Of a DNA stretch of 64,000 bases, positions 25,421 through 37,236 are shown piece by piece (positions within the stretch are counted from its first letter, which is position 1; each line of letters opens with the position of its first letter). The DNA is from Blasia pusilla (taxonomy: Eukaryota; Marchantiophyta; Marchantiopsida; Blasiales): contig CM114272.1 of the NCBI GenBank assembly GCA_050084515.1, positions 18,476,001 to 18,540,000 on the forward strand, in the 5' to 3' direction. The position numbers and the translations under genes are program-made. The notes beneath the pieces are model-generated. The model worked only from the letters and a program-made list of their open reading frames with translations. It ran no database searches and had not been told where the DNA came from.

Positions 25421-27402
25421 GGATCTCCTGAATCTGTTTCAAATTTGGTATGTTTGTGATAACACCCACTGGCCGTCTCTCTAGGTTTAGTAATAATCTA
25501 TCGGCACTCGCCATCTACATCACACACCGCAAATCAAAGAATTATACTTGAGAAGAGAAATGAAGTGAAATAAAGAGATAAATAATAATTACAAAAGTAG
25601 TATGAGAAAAATTGAATATTGAAAAAAATACGAAAGAAAGAAGCCTTTGAAGAAGGCCCTAATGTTTTATAATAATTTATATCAGAATAATTTTTAAAAC
25701 AAAATAATTACCAAAAAAAGAAAAATAAATAAATTTAAAGGGTCCAAAAAAAAGAAGGATAATAGTCCAAAAAAATGGGGAAAATGGAGGGGAAGGGGAA
25801 GTGTAATAATTTTTTAAGAGTAATTTTCAGAACTCCTAATAATAAGGAAAATCCGTCACAACTCATGCTCCAGCCCTAACCATACTTGACAAGCATCCTC
25901 TACTCTCCTCTTGAATGGGATTTGGTGGAGTTGCTCTTCCAAGAGGGTTAATCCACTCTCATTGGGAAAATAACAAGCTAAATCATCATATATTTATAGT
26001 ATGACTAAACTCATCTAAGGTGATAAGTATCTCATCTCCACACATGCCACATTCTAGAAACCTCTAAAAGATTAGATCAATGTCAAGTTACTCTCCCAAT
26101 ACGGGTAATCCACTCTCATTGGAAGAATAAGCAATCCCAAAGCTATACACTAAAGAGTGACATGATAGACTCAAGATGTAAAGTAGAAGGTGATGAATCT
26201 TTGAAAGTCCCTCCTCTTTATATACTCACAAGGAATCCACAAGAATACGAAATAGGGCTAATCTTATCTTGTGCCACATGGCTTCCTCTCAAGGCTTAGC
26301 CAATCATATTTTGACATAAGTAGATTACCTCTTATCTCTTCCAAAATATCCTCCTTTACTCATTTCATATCTTCCAAACTTCCCCAACTACCCTAGCCAC
26401 CAACCAAGACTACGTTTGCTTTTCTTTCATTAAAACACTAACTCCACTATTTTACTTTTATAATCCATCTTTTATTTATTATCCCTTTTCCTAAAGTTGG
26501 GCCCGTATTAAAGAGGCACCAACCATAAAGAGGTTTAAACATGGGAATTTCCTTTTCCTAAGTTAATTTACTTGATACTAATAAAACTCTCTCTAACACT
26601 TAGTGAGAGAGGAGTTTACAAATTGGGTGATTTTACTATACGACAACGTGTGTACTCGTGTTTTTGCTCTGGTTGGCTCATATCTACTTGTATTTTTGCT
26701 CTGGCTAGCTTTTGTCTACTTGTGTTTTCTCTTTGGCTAGCTCGATTCGTGCTTGGCTAAGCAGCTAGTTTCTCTTGCTCTGACCAAAGCTCCGCTCTCT
26801 CTCTGCTTTGCTCTCTCTATGCTTCTCCTCTCGAAAGCTCAGGGATGGCTCGTGTTTACTCATGTTTTAGCTATGGGTGGGGATGTGCTTGGATGAGTAG
26901 CTAGTTTCTTCGGCCCGAACCGAAGCTCTACTCTCTCCCTGCGTTGCTCTCTCGGTGATGACAGTGGGTTTTTTTTGTTTTAATCCTTCATAGTGACAGT
27001 GTTTTTTCGTTCCAATTTTCTCCCGGGCTATTTCAGTCTACATTGCTTGTCGGGCTTTGGAGTTTCATTGCTGGCCGAGCGAGATTTTGCAAGTTGAGCT
27101 ATATTTTGTGCTACCTAAACTCTCGAGCTGGGGAAGAATTCTCGGGCTGGGGCTATTTTGCGCGCTCACTCACTCTAGATTTTTTTTCGCTTCAATGCTA
27201 CTTGAACTCTACGACTAGGGTTGTTTTGCGCACTCGGATCCGAATCCCGATGCCTGGTTCTGCCGTTAGTGAGCTCTTATGTTTTAGGTCCAACAAGACA
27301 TTCTAGACTCGAGCGTGCAGGCTGAGCTAGATTTGGGCCAAAAAACTTGAGCCCGAAATAGTGAGGTGTAGTACTTGATCTTGTAACACCTTGAGTGTAA
27401 CT
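25421..27402. other. no recognised gene; internal partial duplication near 26.7-26.96 kb
   Basis: AT-rich to 26.56 kb, then T/CT-rich. Segments 26735-26830 and 26870-26965 share 'gcttgg..gagtagctagtttct' and 'accgaagctc(c/t)(g/a)ctctctc..gctttgctctctc'-like wording, indicating a diverged tandem duplication. No coding sequence recognised; an unrecognised LTR is one possibility. Confidence 0.35.
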
Positions 27403-27431
27403 CAAAGAGTAATCAAGATGATTACTCTTTG
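27403..27431. repeat. perfect 13-bp inverted repeat with 3-bp loop
   Basis: CAAAGAGTAATCA-AGA-TGATTACTCTTTG is a perfect hairpin-forming palindrome in otherwise unremarkable sequence. It could be the remnant of a transposon terminus or a transcribed stem. No function is assigned. Confidence 0.85.
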
Positions 27432-28859
27432 ACAAAAAGCAGAATATTCGTAAGAACATCCATACACATAACCTTTTATTCTGTAAGTAAGTTTCACATT
27501 CTCTCTAGAGAACAATCTTGATGTTGACTACTACGTCTCTCTTACTCCCTGGTTGAAGACTTTCAGACTCTCTTCTGGTTCTCGGGTAGACGTAACGGGA
27601 ACATCAACCTCGATTGGTGATCCCCCTCGAATTGGTGAACATTGCCTTTGAATTTTTCGAGGCATTCGTAGAAGCTACTTTAGCCGTGCATTTTTTTGCG
27701 CTTGTGGGCCTCCTAATGTTGTACTCGGGGGTTCCTTGGACGACTATGAGAGCGTCATTGTCCAAGGCCTCTACCATCCTCAAAAAATACCCTTGTCTGA
27801 TAATGAGCGCTCTCTTCTAATAGGTATTGAATCTTTTACAACGTTCTCAAAGCTTGGAGGATACTTTGGGCTAAGCCTCTCTCCCAAGGAAGATTGACTT
27901 CGAAGTGGGACTTCCTCCACTTGCTTAGCTGGACACAATCTGCCTGAGATATGGGAGTCCATTTGCTATCTTCCAATGCCTCCAGATCAACTATCTTTAC
28001 ACCAAAATGCTTTTTCGATGAAGTTTCCTTGCTTACACTCTTTTCTTTTGCTTAAGTTGATTTATTTTTTTTATTCTTGTTGTCATCTTGATCATTTTTT
28101 TTGCTTCAATCTGTTCTGCAGTTCTGTTTCAAGATGGTTGCAGGTTGGAGTTACAATTGAACTTGAAGGAACTGTCAAAGATGGAAGGTGATGTAGAACT
28201 TGCGCTATCAAAGGAGCTGGTAGGGGTTTCCGAATAAGTTGAAGGGGACTGCCAAAGGAGGCGGAGGGAGTTGCTTAAGGAGACGCGGTAAAACCTGGAG
28301 CACTTGGAGCTTGATGAACATGAGGAGTTGAACCGAGTCGAAGTTGGCAAAGACCAAGTTGTAACGAAAGAGTAGAAGTGTCAAGAGAGTAGACATGAGT
28401 AGAAACTCTACGTGTAATTCCTACATCAAGAAGGAAACTTGATAAAGCTATGAAGCTAATTAAAGCAAGAAGCTCCGCATTAAAATTGAGTGAGAGTCGT
28501 GTGTTACCTCCGTGAGTAATGAATGTAGTTTGAAGTCCGCGCAACAGTTCGGGGGCTTGGAATATGCGTTACATTAAACGTTTTATATCGTGTGAGGTCC
28601 TCAAGAATAAGCTCAACCGCCTTTGAGATGGAAAGTGGCATTTCTTCATCGATGGACGTCCCTCATCGGGCGGATCTAATTTCCTTTACGACAAAAAATT
28701 TGAATCATCAAGCAAAACCCTAAACATAAAATCGTTATAACATATTAGGACGCGAAAATTGTAGACGGCTATTACCAATTTCATCCAATGACTAAAATTC
28801 CTTAAAGATTTGACCTACTGAACTACCAAAGTATTGGCGCCTGGGTGGCTGAAAATGCC
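27432..28859. other. unrecognised region
   Basis: Short frames on both strands (27614-27820 plus; 28129-28350, 28275-28544 minus) with no named domain. T-rich stretches near 28040-28100. Nothing supportable beyond this. Confidence 0.35.
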
Positions 28860-29113
28860 ATGTGTTAGACACTGGGCTATTTTCGCAACGAGATAGCATT
28901 CTCCCATAATAGTATAGATAAGGTGCAATAAAAAAGTGTTTGAAGAGTTACTCTCCAAGTCTTTGAAGGGAAGAAATTAATGATGATGCACATAAATACA
29001 ATTTTTTTCTTGTTGCCCATAGCATGTGAAACATTTTCTTGTTGCCCATTTGCCACGCGTAAACCAGAGAGGTGTTTGCAAACCAAGAAGCCACTCTCCC
29101 ATCATAATATAGA
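28860..29113 (-). mobile_element. two Helitron 5' termini (truncated non-autonomous copies)
   Basis: On the minus strand, sequence starting at 29113 reads TCTATATTATGATGGGAG and sequence starting at 28918 reads TCTATACTATTATGGGAG. Both are preceded by A, and both resemble the 5' end of the short Helitron at 32246 (TCTATATTATTATTGGAG). The similarity continues past the terminus ('GAGTG(G/C)C', 'TTTGCAAAC'). Corresponding 3' CTAG ends were not found downstream, so these look like truncated or nested copies. Confidence 0.6.
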
Positions 29114-29565
29114 TGATTTACGACCCTTTTTTCCTCACTATCCAACCTATCCACGAGTTTATTAATTAATTCTCAAATTTCCCCCTCTCAAGGTCATACA
29201 CTGGTCTTTAAGAGACAGCAAGTTAAAAGTAGATTGGAGAGATCGCATGTTAAAAATTAGTTGGAGAAGCACTAACACCGCGGGAGAAAAGCTAACATGG
29301 TATGGACGTGCATGTACGGAAATTACTAATACGGTGTGGGCGTGGAGGGACGTGAGTGAGTAATGTTTTTATTACGTTTCATATTTCTATTCACATCTCT
29401 AGTCAGATATGACGGTTGAGAAGTTACTTGCATAATAACTTGCATTCTATAGCCTCTACACTCAAAATCAAATACTAATAGGAGCCTTAAAGAACAAAAA
29501 AAAGGGCCCATCTGATCTATGGGGAGGGGATGTCTAGCGATGATATAAGTTGCCATTTGTAGGGA

Positions 29566-29753
29566 CTAGTATGTTGCTGGTGCAATGCATGGGTGAAAAT
29601 ATTTCCTCTGATTTTAATTATCTTTGAATGATATTTGTTGATAATCAAAAGGTCTTAAGAGGACAAGTGTCAACAATAGAAAGGCCTTAAAAGAAAAGAT
29701 ATCAACACCTCAAGAGGGTTTTCTCTAACCCCATCCTCTTTTAATTATATAGA
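29566..29753 (-). mobile_element. short non-autonomous Helitron (188 bp)
   Basis: Read on minus it begins TCTATATAATTAAAAGAGG at 29753, preceded by A. It ends with an imperfect hairpin in 'CCCATGCATTGCACCAGC' followed by AACATACTAG ending at 29566, with T next. TC at the 5' end, a hairpin about 10 bases before CTAG, and insertion between A and T are the defining Helitron features. There is no coding capacity; a RepHel protein such as the one at 18-25 kb would be needed for movement. Confidence 0.85.
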
Positions 29754-30158
29754 TAGGAGAGGGGTCTTGTAGGATATTCACAATGGGCCAAAATAAAGTA
29801 ATCAAATAATAATAATGTTAGAAAATATAATATATTTAGAGTAATGAAGAGAGCTCACATTTGGTATGGATTGGTGTAGACTTGGTTAGGAGGATCCTCC
29901 TCATGTGAGTAAATAAATAGATGAGTTTTTTTATTTTTGCATCTTACTCTGGCGACTCGATTTGTATATGTTTAGCGAGATTGTAACAGTATCAAAGCTA
30001 GGTTATCGTCCAATGAGAGTTGTCGTACGCATACACATCGCTACACAACATACATCATTTTCACTGAACACACACATACAAATACGCAAGATCCAATGCC
30101 AACTCATGGTATCCAAACATCGAGACGATCAAGTACCAAAATATCTCCATGGTCCACA

Positions 30159-30160
<2 letters not shown>

Positions 30161-30238
<78 letters not shown>
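30161..30238. repeat. (CT)39 microsatellite
   Basis: Seventy-eight bases of uninterrupted CT. It lies in the LTR of copy A3 where, on the minus strand, the other copies have 'ttgacatgagagagagtg' (38130-38147; 56464-56479), a four-unit GA seed. The array therefore probably expanded by slippage from an LTR-internal seed. Confidence 0.95.
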
Positions 30239-30240
<2 letters not shown>

Positions 30241-31029
30241 CAAACCAAACCCACTTTCTTAATGAGAGGTTTGGGTTACACATACAAGGCAAGGAGGACC
30301 ATAGCTCCGCTGTCTCATGCTAAGAGGTTCACCAAAGAGAGAATGAGCTCTCAAGCTCTCTCTCTATCTTGGAGGTATACCCCCTTCTCTCTCCCAAACT
30401 CTCTCCTTAGTAATCTATGCTCGCACGTCATCTCCTTATCTCTTGACCTGCTATAGCGGGTGAAGGGCTTCTTCTCAAAGTCAAAAGTCAACTATACACC
30501 AAATAGAAACTTGTCCAAAATAGTAAGTTTCTCTATATGGCTCCGAATGAGCCAAAACAAAGGGAAAACTTTCTCTCTCAAGTTACCCATGGCCTTAGCA
30601 GGTCATTCTCGAGAGGAGCTACTGGGGGATAGATGGCTATTTGGAGTTAGAGGGACCTAATCACCAGTTAGAGGGGCGATTGGAGATATTTTGGTCCTTG
30701 ATCGTCTCGATGTTTGGATATCATATATAAGTTAATATGGGATCATGTGTGTTTGTATGTGTGTTTAGTGACAACGATATATATATATTATGTAGCGATG
30801 TGTATGCGCGCAAAAATTGTCATAACTTTTAGGATAAATTGACGAGATCTAGTAGAGAGCCTTTGTGAGTGTTGGGGAACAACCTCTATCCCTACCTACC
30901 TACCCTGACATACATGTCTAGGACGCTAAGAGCAAAAAGGTCGTGTGCTCATGTGGCACCATCGTTAGTCACCTTCTGGTTATCTACATCACAGACATAC
31001 GTCGAAATCTATAACTACCTACTCTTTGT

Positions 31030-31164
31030 ACATCTACGGCATATCCATTATCCCCAAGGAATTCTAGTGAGACGTGGAGTCAGACATGCCATATGCCATC
31101 CTCTCGAACATCCATCACAAACTAATATAGTGGTTGTACCACGGACAAAACCATACAACATACA
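31030..31164 (-). pseudogene. PHD finger of family A retroelement (copy A3)
   Basis: The 135-bp segment keeps the spacing of the A1 PHD finger: 'LVCDGCSRGWHMACL', then 'WICRRC' at the end, giving C4-H-C3 zinc ligands. Lesions are a Tyr in place of the second Cys, and two stops in frame (TGA for an Arg seen in A1, and TAA near the end). It retains the Trp and the final C-x2-C that A1 has lost, so the two copies are broken at different positions. PHD fingers bind histone H3 tails; here it lies directly downstream of integrase, where chromoviruses have a chromodomain. Confidence 0.82.
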
Positions 31165-31770
31165 TCACAAGCCTGCAGGAACTAGTTTTATGCTCGGATC
31201 AATTATATCGTCAATTTTAGGAAGATGACGTGGTGCACGGTTACACACATGGGCCTTCCAAACCATACCATTGCGTCTCTCCAATAAGAGAATACCATAT
31301 GGAAACACCTCATACACTCTCAAGATAGTGTGTCCTACAATAACATCCAACGTTCTAGATGCCGTTTGTTGCAAGTAAACATAATCTCCATAATGAAACC
31401 TCCAAATAGTCGATCGAAAACCATCTCCCCAAATAGTCGCGTACCTCAATGTATCCTGATACTGCGCAATCGCCAAATTCTCAAACGCTATGGGCATCAC
31501 TCTCTAAAACAACTCAGCCCTCTAAGAACACGCTCGCATCCACAAGGTGACCGAGGTTCAACACCTCACCAACATCTCAACGAATGGTCTTAGGTACATC
31601 AGGCTCTCGGCCATAAAGCAACAAATAAGGGGAGAAAGATTCTAATGTTGTCTGCCTACTGAATCTGCATTCCATCAACTAGAGGTCCCAATCTCCTATG
31701 TGACCTCCTTGCAAGCCATACTTGTGTAAACCTCTCTTCACCATATGCACATAGTGCTTCTAAAACTCCC
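31165..31770 (-). pseudogene. integrase C-terminal region (copy A3)
   Basis: The frame 31165-31500 reads 'AFENLAIAQYQDTLRYATI', 'RFHYGDYVYLQQTA' and 'LDVIVGHTILRVYEV', the post-catalytic DNA-binding part of the family A integrase. Upstream (31500-31770) the nucleotide sequence continues to match A1 54640-54960 but with frame breaks. The catalytic core is missing, so the element is 5' truncated here. Confidence 0.82.
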
Positions 31771-32245
31771 TCAAAATGAGCTTCCATGAAAGAAGAACAT
31801 TAGAGTCTCAATTGACCAAGGACAACTAAGGAGGAGAAATTGGGAGAAGTGCTCTAGTCTCATCCAAAAGGGAATCTCTACATGCTTTGAGAGTAGATGG
31901 TAAGAAAGATCTTTCATGTCATCTTAAAAGAAAAGTTTCAAAATAACCTAAACTACTTGATTTTCCTATTGGAGTTAGCTAGTGGCAACTCTAGTAAAAG
32001 ATGAAGTTCGAAGTCTAGTCACCAAAGTTTCTCGTTGGACTTGGTCCCCCTATATACACTTCTCTTAGTTTTCCTATTTCTAGTCGCTATTTGATACAAA
32101 ATAGAAAATAAAATTTACTTAGTTTCGACCATTTTTATTGGAAATTAGGAATTTGAAACATTTTTTATTTATTTCAACCCATCAAGTCAACAGGTATCCC
32201 CTTATCTCCATACCTTTTTCTGGGTAACATGTGGTCAAATTCAAA
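31771..32245. other. unrecognised AT-rich sequence
   Basis: Immediately beyond the point where similarity to family A integrase stops. No coding or repeat signal supported. Confidence 0.4.
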
Positions 32246-32460
32246 TCTATATTATTATTGGAGAGTGCCTTTTTATTTTGCAAACGCTTCTCCCCTCGAC
32301 ACTTGGCCAATGGGATTGTTATTCTTCTAAACCAATGGGATCACTCCCCTTCTAAACAAATAGGATTGCTCGAAATTATTTTAAAATGATATTTGAAAAT
32401 TATGAGAATTAATTATGGGAGGTAATATAAAAACCCGTGCATGGCACGAGCTAACACTAG
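32246..32460 (+). mobile_element. short non-autonomous Helitron (215 bp)
   Basis: Starts TCTATATTATTATTGGAGAG at 32246 after an A. Ends at 32460 with hairpin 'CCCGTGCATGGCACGAG' then CTAACACTAG, followed by T. These are textbook plant Helitron ends: TC..., hairpin roughly 10 bases upstream of CTRR, and A/T target. It is non-coding and shares its 5' end with minus-strand Helitron ends at 29113 and 28918. Confidence 0.9.
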
Positions 32461-32554
32461 TAGTTTGGATAGTAAATTTGTCATCCCCAACTCAACTTGC
32501 AACTCTCCCTTTGTTTTTGTGAGAAACCAAAAAATGACGAAATCACTAAAATCT

Positions 32555-32945
32555 TTTACAAAACTTGGAGATACAAAGTGGTCTAGTCCGTCCGTGCGCT
32601 CACATAAGAGCTTCGATGGAACTTGAACATGGCGATAACTCAACATCCGAGAGTGCGCTACTGCTCCGGCTCCCGACTAGTTCACTATACTGGAAACTAG
32701 GGTTTGTAACCTAATTTTCATTGTTTCTATTAATAGAAAAAGTTTCTTCACGGTATCCTGCACCCTGATGCAATATAGGGTTAGATAATCCTAGTAACGC
32801 CACTCCATAAACCACATACTTCATATTACTATGACTCCTTCGACGTCTAAGTCGGAACCATCAATCTAGACTTCTCATCATACAAGGGGGCCGATCAGAT
32901 TCATGGTGCTCAGAGAAGTGGATGTTGAGAATCCAACAGCTTTAT
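32555..32945 (+). repeat. Helitron-associated repeat, copy 2 (inverted partner at 24405-24840)
   Basis: Matches the opposite strand of 24405-24840 over several recognisable blocks, including 'tagggttagataatcc', 'cgtctaagtcggaaccatcaatctaga' in short pieces and 'gaagtggatgttgagaatccaac'. The match stops at about 32945. It is a truncated relative of the 5' region of the large Helitron. Confidence 0.75.
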
Positions 32946-35708
32946 CCATGACACATGAAAAATAATGAAGAATAGGGAGACTTGGAAAAAATTGCAGTTT
33001 GTATTTTTTGTATTAGATTGTATTAAACTGTATTTTAAAAAAATATTATAACCTTTCTTATAGTTTTTAGCAATTCCAAAAATATTTATAATTAAAATAA
33101 AGTAAAGATACAAAGCAATGGAAAGGATAATACTTGAAACCATTGATGTGTGTAATTAAATTTTTACATAATGTTTGAGAAAATCTTTTTTTGTCTCTAT
33201 TCAAATTTCTTTGCCAGGATTTATATTTTGGAAATTTATTTATCAATCAATTGGAGGCATTTTAGTAATTGTTATATGTGGATAGCTTTAGATATACTTA
33301 TTTTTTCTATTCACTAATCCATATATAGCTATATGTAAAAAAGAGTATTATAAGTTTTTTTTAAACACATATTTTAGGAATTCCAAAACTATTTTTAATT
33401 TAAAATTAATTTTCATATGCAAAAAAACGAACCAAAGGGAGAATTGGAAAAAATGGAAGTAAATAATTAAAATTCTCAATGCTTTAAGGAGAAAATTTTA
33501 TTAAATACAAATATTCCCATTCCTTTCTCATTTTCCCATTATTTTGGAAAATGAATATTTAAAAGAAAATATTCTTTTAAAATTTTCGTTTAAATTCCAA
33601 ACAAGATTTTGGGTTTCTTCTATTTTTCTTAATAAATTATCATGGATTACATATGTCTTTGAAGTGCTACTAATTTCTACATATAGGTTGCTTTCGTAAT
33701 TTCAAGGGAGTTTTATCATGTATGAACAATGATCTCTTCTTAATTAACTTTCTTTTATTTTTATAATATAAGTTACTCCATATGGAAAAAAATTGTCTTA
33801 CGTTACTATCATGGTTAGCATAGTAAAGTTATAGATGATCCAAAAGAAACAAGGACTTCTGGAGAAATAGTCTTTTGCATATCTCCTTAAGAAAATTTTA
33901 TACTTTGAGTTGCATACTTATACTCAATTTTATCTTAATATTTATTTCCATATTCCATTTGAATCTACTTAAGATGCCGAAATGCAAAAAACTGTGAGAT
34001 ATTTTATATACATTTCTTACACATATGAGAGGTAATTAAGCCTCTCAAAGTATTTGGTGTCAAACTACAGAACATTTTCATTATGAGAACTTCATCCCTT
34101 CATCAAGTAGTTGGGTATATGTCCCCTAGAAATTTCTAAAACGTGGAATGGATATCACGAGATCTTTCCACCATCCTTGAGGTGGTGATCCAAGTTTCTT
34201 CCATTCATCAATGAGGCATATCATAGAAAATTTCTTGTTCGTCTGCACTTGAAGTCCTTAGCCTTTGATATTCAATTCCATAAAGGAACCTTGTGTTTTA
34301 CATAATGCAATGTATTTGAATCCACCACACCTCCACTCTAGATCTTCCTTTGTCTCCCAAAGTACTCGTAGAAATGATCTCGGAATGGAATTTGGCAACC
34401 ACACTTCAAAGATTAGGATGCATACTCCCATAAGTAGTGAAGATGGTAGACACAAGAACACATGCCATGACTAGCATGTGAAACCAATCCAATAAACTCT
34501 AAAAAAATGATGCGTGTCTTCCACCTCAAATCCGGCATGTTGCAGAACTCAATAATGACCATGTTCCAATCAGATCTCAAATAAGTATCCATTTCCATTC
34601 CATTTACAATCCAGATGGATTCATCCTTTGATGTTACGGTGTTACGTTATTCGTCAATATTTTTTTGAATACCCTTATCATCTCCCAATCTTGGACTCTC
34701 ACCACATTTCTAACAATTGTCAAACTTGCCTCTTATCTCTTTGATGAATTTTCTCGTAGTCAGGTTTGACTTTGGAAATTCCCCCTCACCGTAGCCCTCA
34801 CCATCTCAACTTCAAGATAGTTTTTGCATTTGACAATTCACTTCATCATCAGATTAGTCAATTAGTTGCTTTTCTTTTAATTTCGCGAATTCCTAAAAAT
34901 GAGTTGCAAAGATTATTCAAAATTGCAAATCGTGTAAAGAGCGTTCCTCTTGATGATACATGGGTCAGACATGGCGTGGGGACGGATACGATGTAGAATC
35001 GGTTTGGCTTAATGGCACTGATGGGTAAGCATGGTTGCACAAAAATGGACAAGTCCGTCCTTGGGACGAACATGGATAGACATGGATTGTAAGAGGTGGG
35101 GGCCACACTTATAGGTTATGTTGGAAGGTAGGACAAGGGCAAGTGGGCAATAAGGGGGGAGGAAGTGGACGTGGAGGGAGGAAGAAACATGAAGGCAAGT
35201 GGAGCAAATAAGAAAGAAGGGGAAGGTGGGGACAACATTGACATGTCCTTCCATAGCAAAGACATAAGTCCACGGACAAGGATGTGTTTGAGGATGCGTA
35301 TTTTTTCCACATGCAACCTTGTGGGTACGAGAAAAAAGATTGTCGCACTATGGGTTGAGCTCTATTATGATCGGACAAAGAAAATGATGCTTCAGTTGTC
35401 TCTCTAATTGCCATAGCTGGGCCGCTTGGGGTTGATGGTCGAGTATATCCTAGGATAGTCTCTCCCTAAAGAGATAAAACTTGCTTCTTAGGATGTGGAT
35501 TTGGGCTACTCTAACAATGTCAAAGGTTCATTGTGCTTCCTTGGTCGAAGGATTTTATCCAATGCCCTCAATGTAGCAACTTGAGTGACATGTTCCTCTC
35601 CCAACAACACAATTTCCCACTCCACATTCATCCCTTGATGCTCAAACAATATGATTTGCACTTTTATCTTCCTTCCTTGCTCCCTTCCAATGTTTACGCA
35701 CTGAGATC
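32946..35708. other. AT-rich, gene-poor stretch
   Basis: Strongly AT-rich from 32950 to 34050. 34250-34620 has a few minus-strand frames up to 67 codons without recognised domains. 35250-35330 is the second copy of the small dispersed repeat listed at 1175-1250. A minus-strand frame at 35506-35772 is unrecognised. Confidence 0.4.
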
Positions 35709-36245
35709 TCCAAGCACTCTTGGAGACCTTCCCCCTTACTAGTACTTTTGGGAAACTCCAGGGTCCCCCCACCTTTGGGAAAGACCACCCGGGCCCCTCT
35801 TTTTGGCCCTCAACCCGACTCCTCTTACAATCGGTTTTGGCCCATATCTCAACCTCTACGCATGAGTTTGCAAAGGTCTCTAGTGCGTTGGAACTGTCTT
35901 GACATAAGCTTTCCCACGCTACCTTATTTGTCCCAAACGCTTATTGGAACTCAAAGTTATCGTTAAAAGTAATATCAAAAACTCCCAAGCTCTGCCCGCG
36001 TCTCAAGTCCGGTTTTCACCCCTTGGCGGCGTCTCGTCCAAGACTTGACTTCTCTCAAATGTGAGTACCGCGTTTGGTTCCGGTTTCCTAGTCACAACCA
36101 CAAGACACAAAAAACTCAAATCGCTCGCCTCGCTTGCGTCTCGCCCTTGTTTTTCCTTAACTCCCAAAGCGCAAACCATCCTAGCGTGAGCTCGCTAGAG
36201 TTCGGATGTTCCGCTTGGCGCTTGTTTGGTTATGAGGGTCGCGAC
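35709..36245 (-). mobile_element. truncated LTR of family C/B
   Basis: From 'ccaagcactcttggagaccttcccccttactagtac' onward, in short blocks, it matches the solo LTRs at 19383-20372 and 38166-39172. It ends in 'tatgagggtcgcgac'. The first 450 or so bases of the LTR (plus reading) are missing and the last A of the terminus is absent. No target duplication is evident. Confidence 0.8.
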
Positions 36246-36924
36246 CTCAAATCATCCACGATGTTTGATCTACAAAATTTTCTTTAATTTTCCATATGAT
36301 TATAGAGGGCTTATGACTATAACAAGCGGTAGTCTCACTACACTAATGTTGAGACTCATCATCTACCACATATGGAGGACTTGCAACTACAAGATGAACC
36401 GAAAAATCGACAACAACCTCCATGGTAGCTTTTGATATAGGACTCGTTCCTTGTGGTTGGGGTGTTATTTGACCAATAATGATCGATGGCTCAAGAATAG
36501 GATTATCCATTTTGGGAATCCAATAGAACCACTATAATGTCTTCTTGTTCTATCATAGGAATATCCTCAAAATCCATAAATGAATATGGACTAGAACGTT
36601 GAAGAATTCTTTTTTCTTGCAGAAATTAAAAATCGATGTATTAAATATATGAATGATGTTCTATCCGAATTCAAACCATTGAATAACCTATGAGGTTCAC
36701 TTTGACAAAATATTTCTTTATTTTTTGGTTTTGTATTATTTACGGACACATGATCCTTATGAATCTTACTATATACTCATATCTCCAAAAAACAAGAAAT
36801 ATTTTTCAGTTGCACTTGTGTTGTGAATCGCAATGAGATACATTGCGATATGCATCGCATCAAATGATGTTTTGCTAACTTTGGACTCTTGGAGTTGTGT
36901 GTGGACCAGGATTAGGTTGCAATT
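36246..36924. other. unrecognised AT-rich sequence
   Basis: Lies between an LTR fragment and the 5' LTR remnant of A1. Only short frames; nothing recognised. Confidence 0.4.
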
Positions 36925-37236
36925 TGTCACGTCTCTTGGTATAGATCACCTTTGTGAGTAGCAGAGGACATGCTCAGTAGGTCGAGGATGACCTGCTCAG
37001 ACCTCAGGAAACATGAGAGAGCAGGTTTCCCTTTCGTTTCGGCTCATTTCGAGCCATATTGAGGAACTTACTATTTTAGGTAAATACCATGTTGAGTATG
37101 TGATCAACTTTATATTTTTGGTAATTGTCCATTGACCTCCTAGATCAGGTCAAGAGCCAAGGAGGTGACTTGGGAGCATAGGTTACCATGGAGAGTTTGG
37201 GAGAGGGGAGGGGTATACCTCAAGGAGAGACCCTTT

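Larger units (their letters stand above)
29985..31770 (-). mobile_element. rearranged 3' end of a family A retroelement (copy A3)
   Basis: Minus-strand integrase C-terminus (31770-31165) and PHD finger (31164-31030) match copy A1. They are followed by scrambled LTR blocks. 30620-30868 is the pol-LTR junction and LTR start in plus orientation. 30600-30240 is LTR middle in minus orientation. A long CT repeat follows, and 30149-29995 is LTR start in minus orientation. The order implies at least one inversion after insertion. At 29981-30005 the plus strand reads 'gagattgtaacagtatcaaagc', which resembles a plant LTR end joined to a decayed Met-tRNA primer site, possibly of another element. Confidence 0.82.

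Noticed and set aside
30061-30243. Arg-Glu and Leu-Ser repeat peptides
   Set aside because: Direct translation of the CT microsatellite in various frames.
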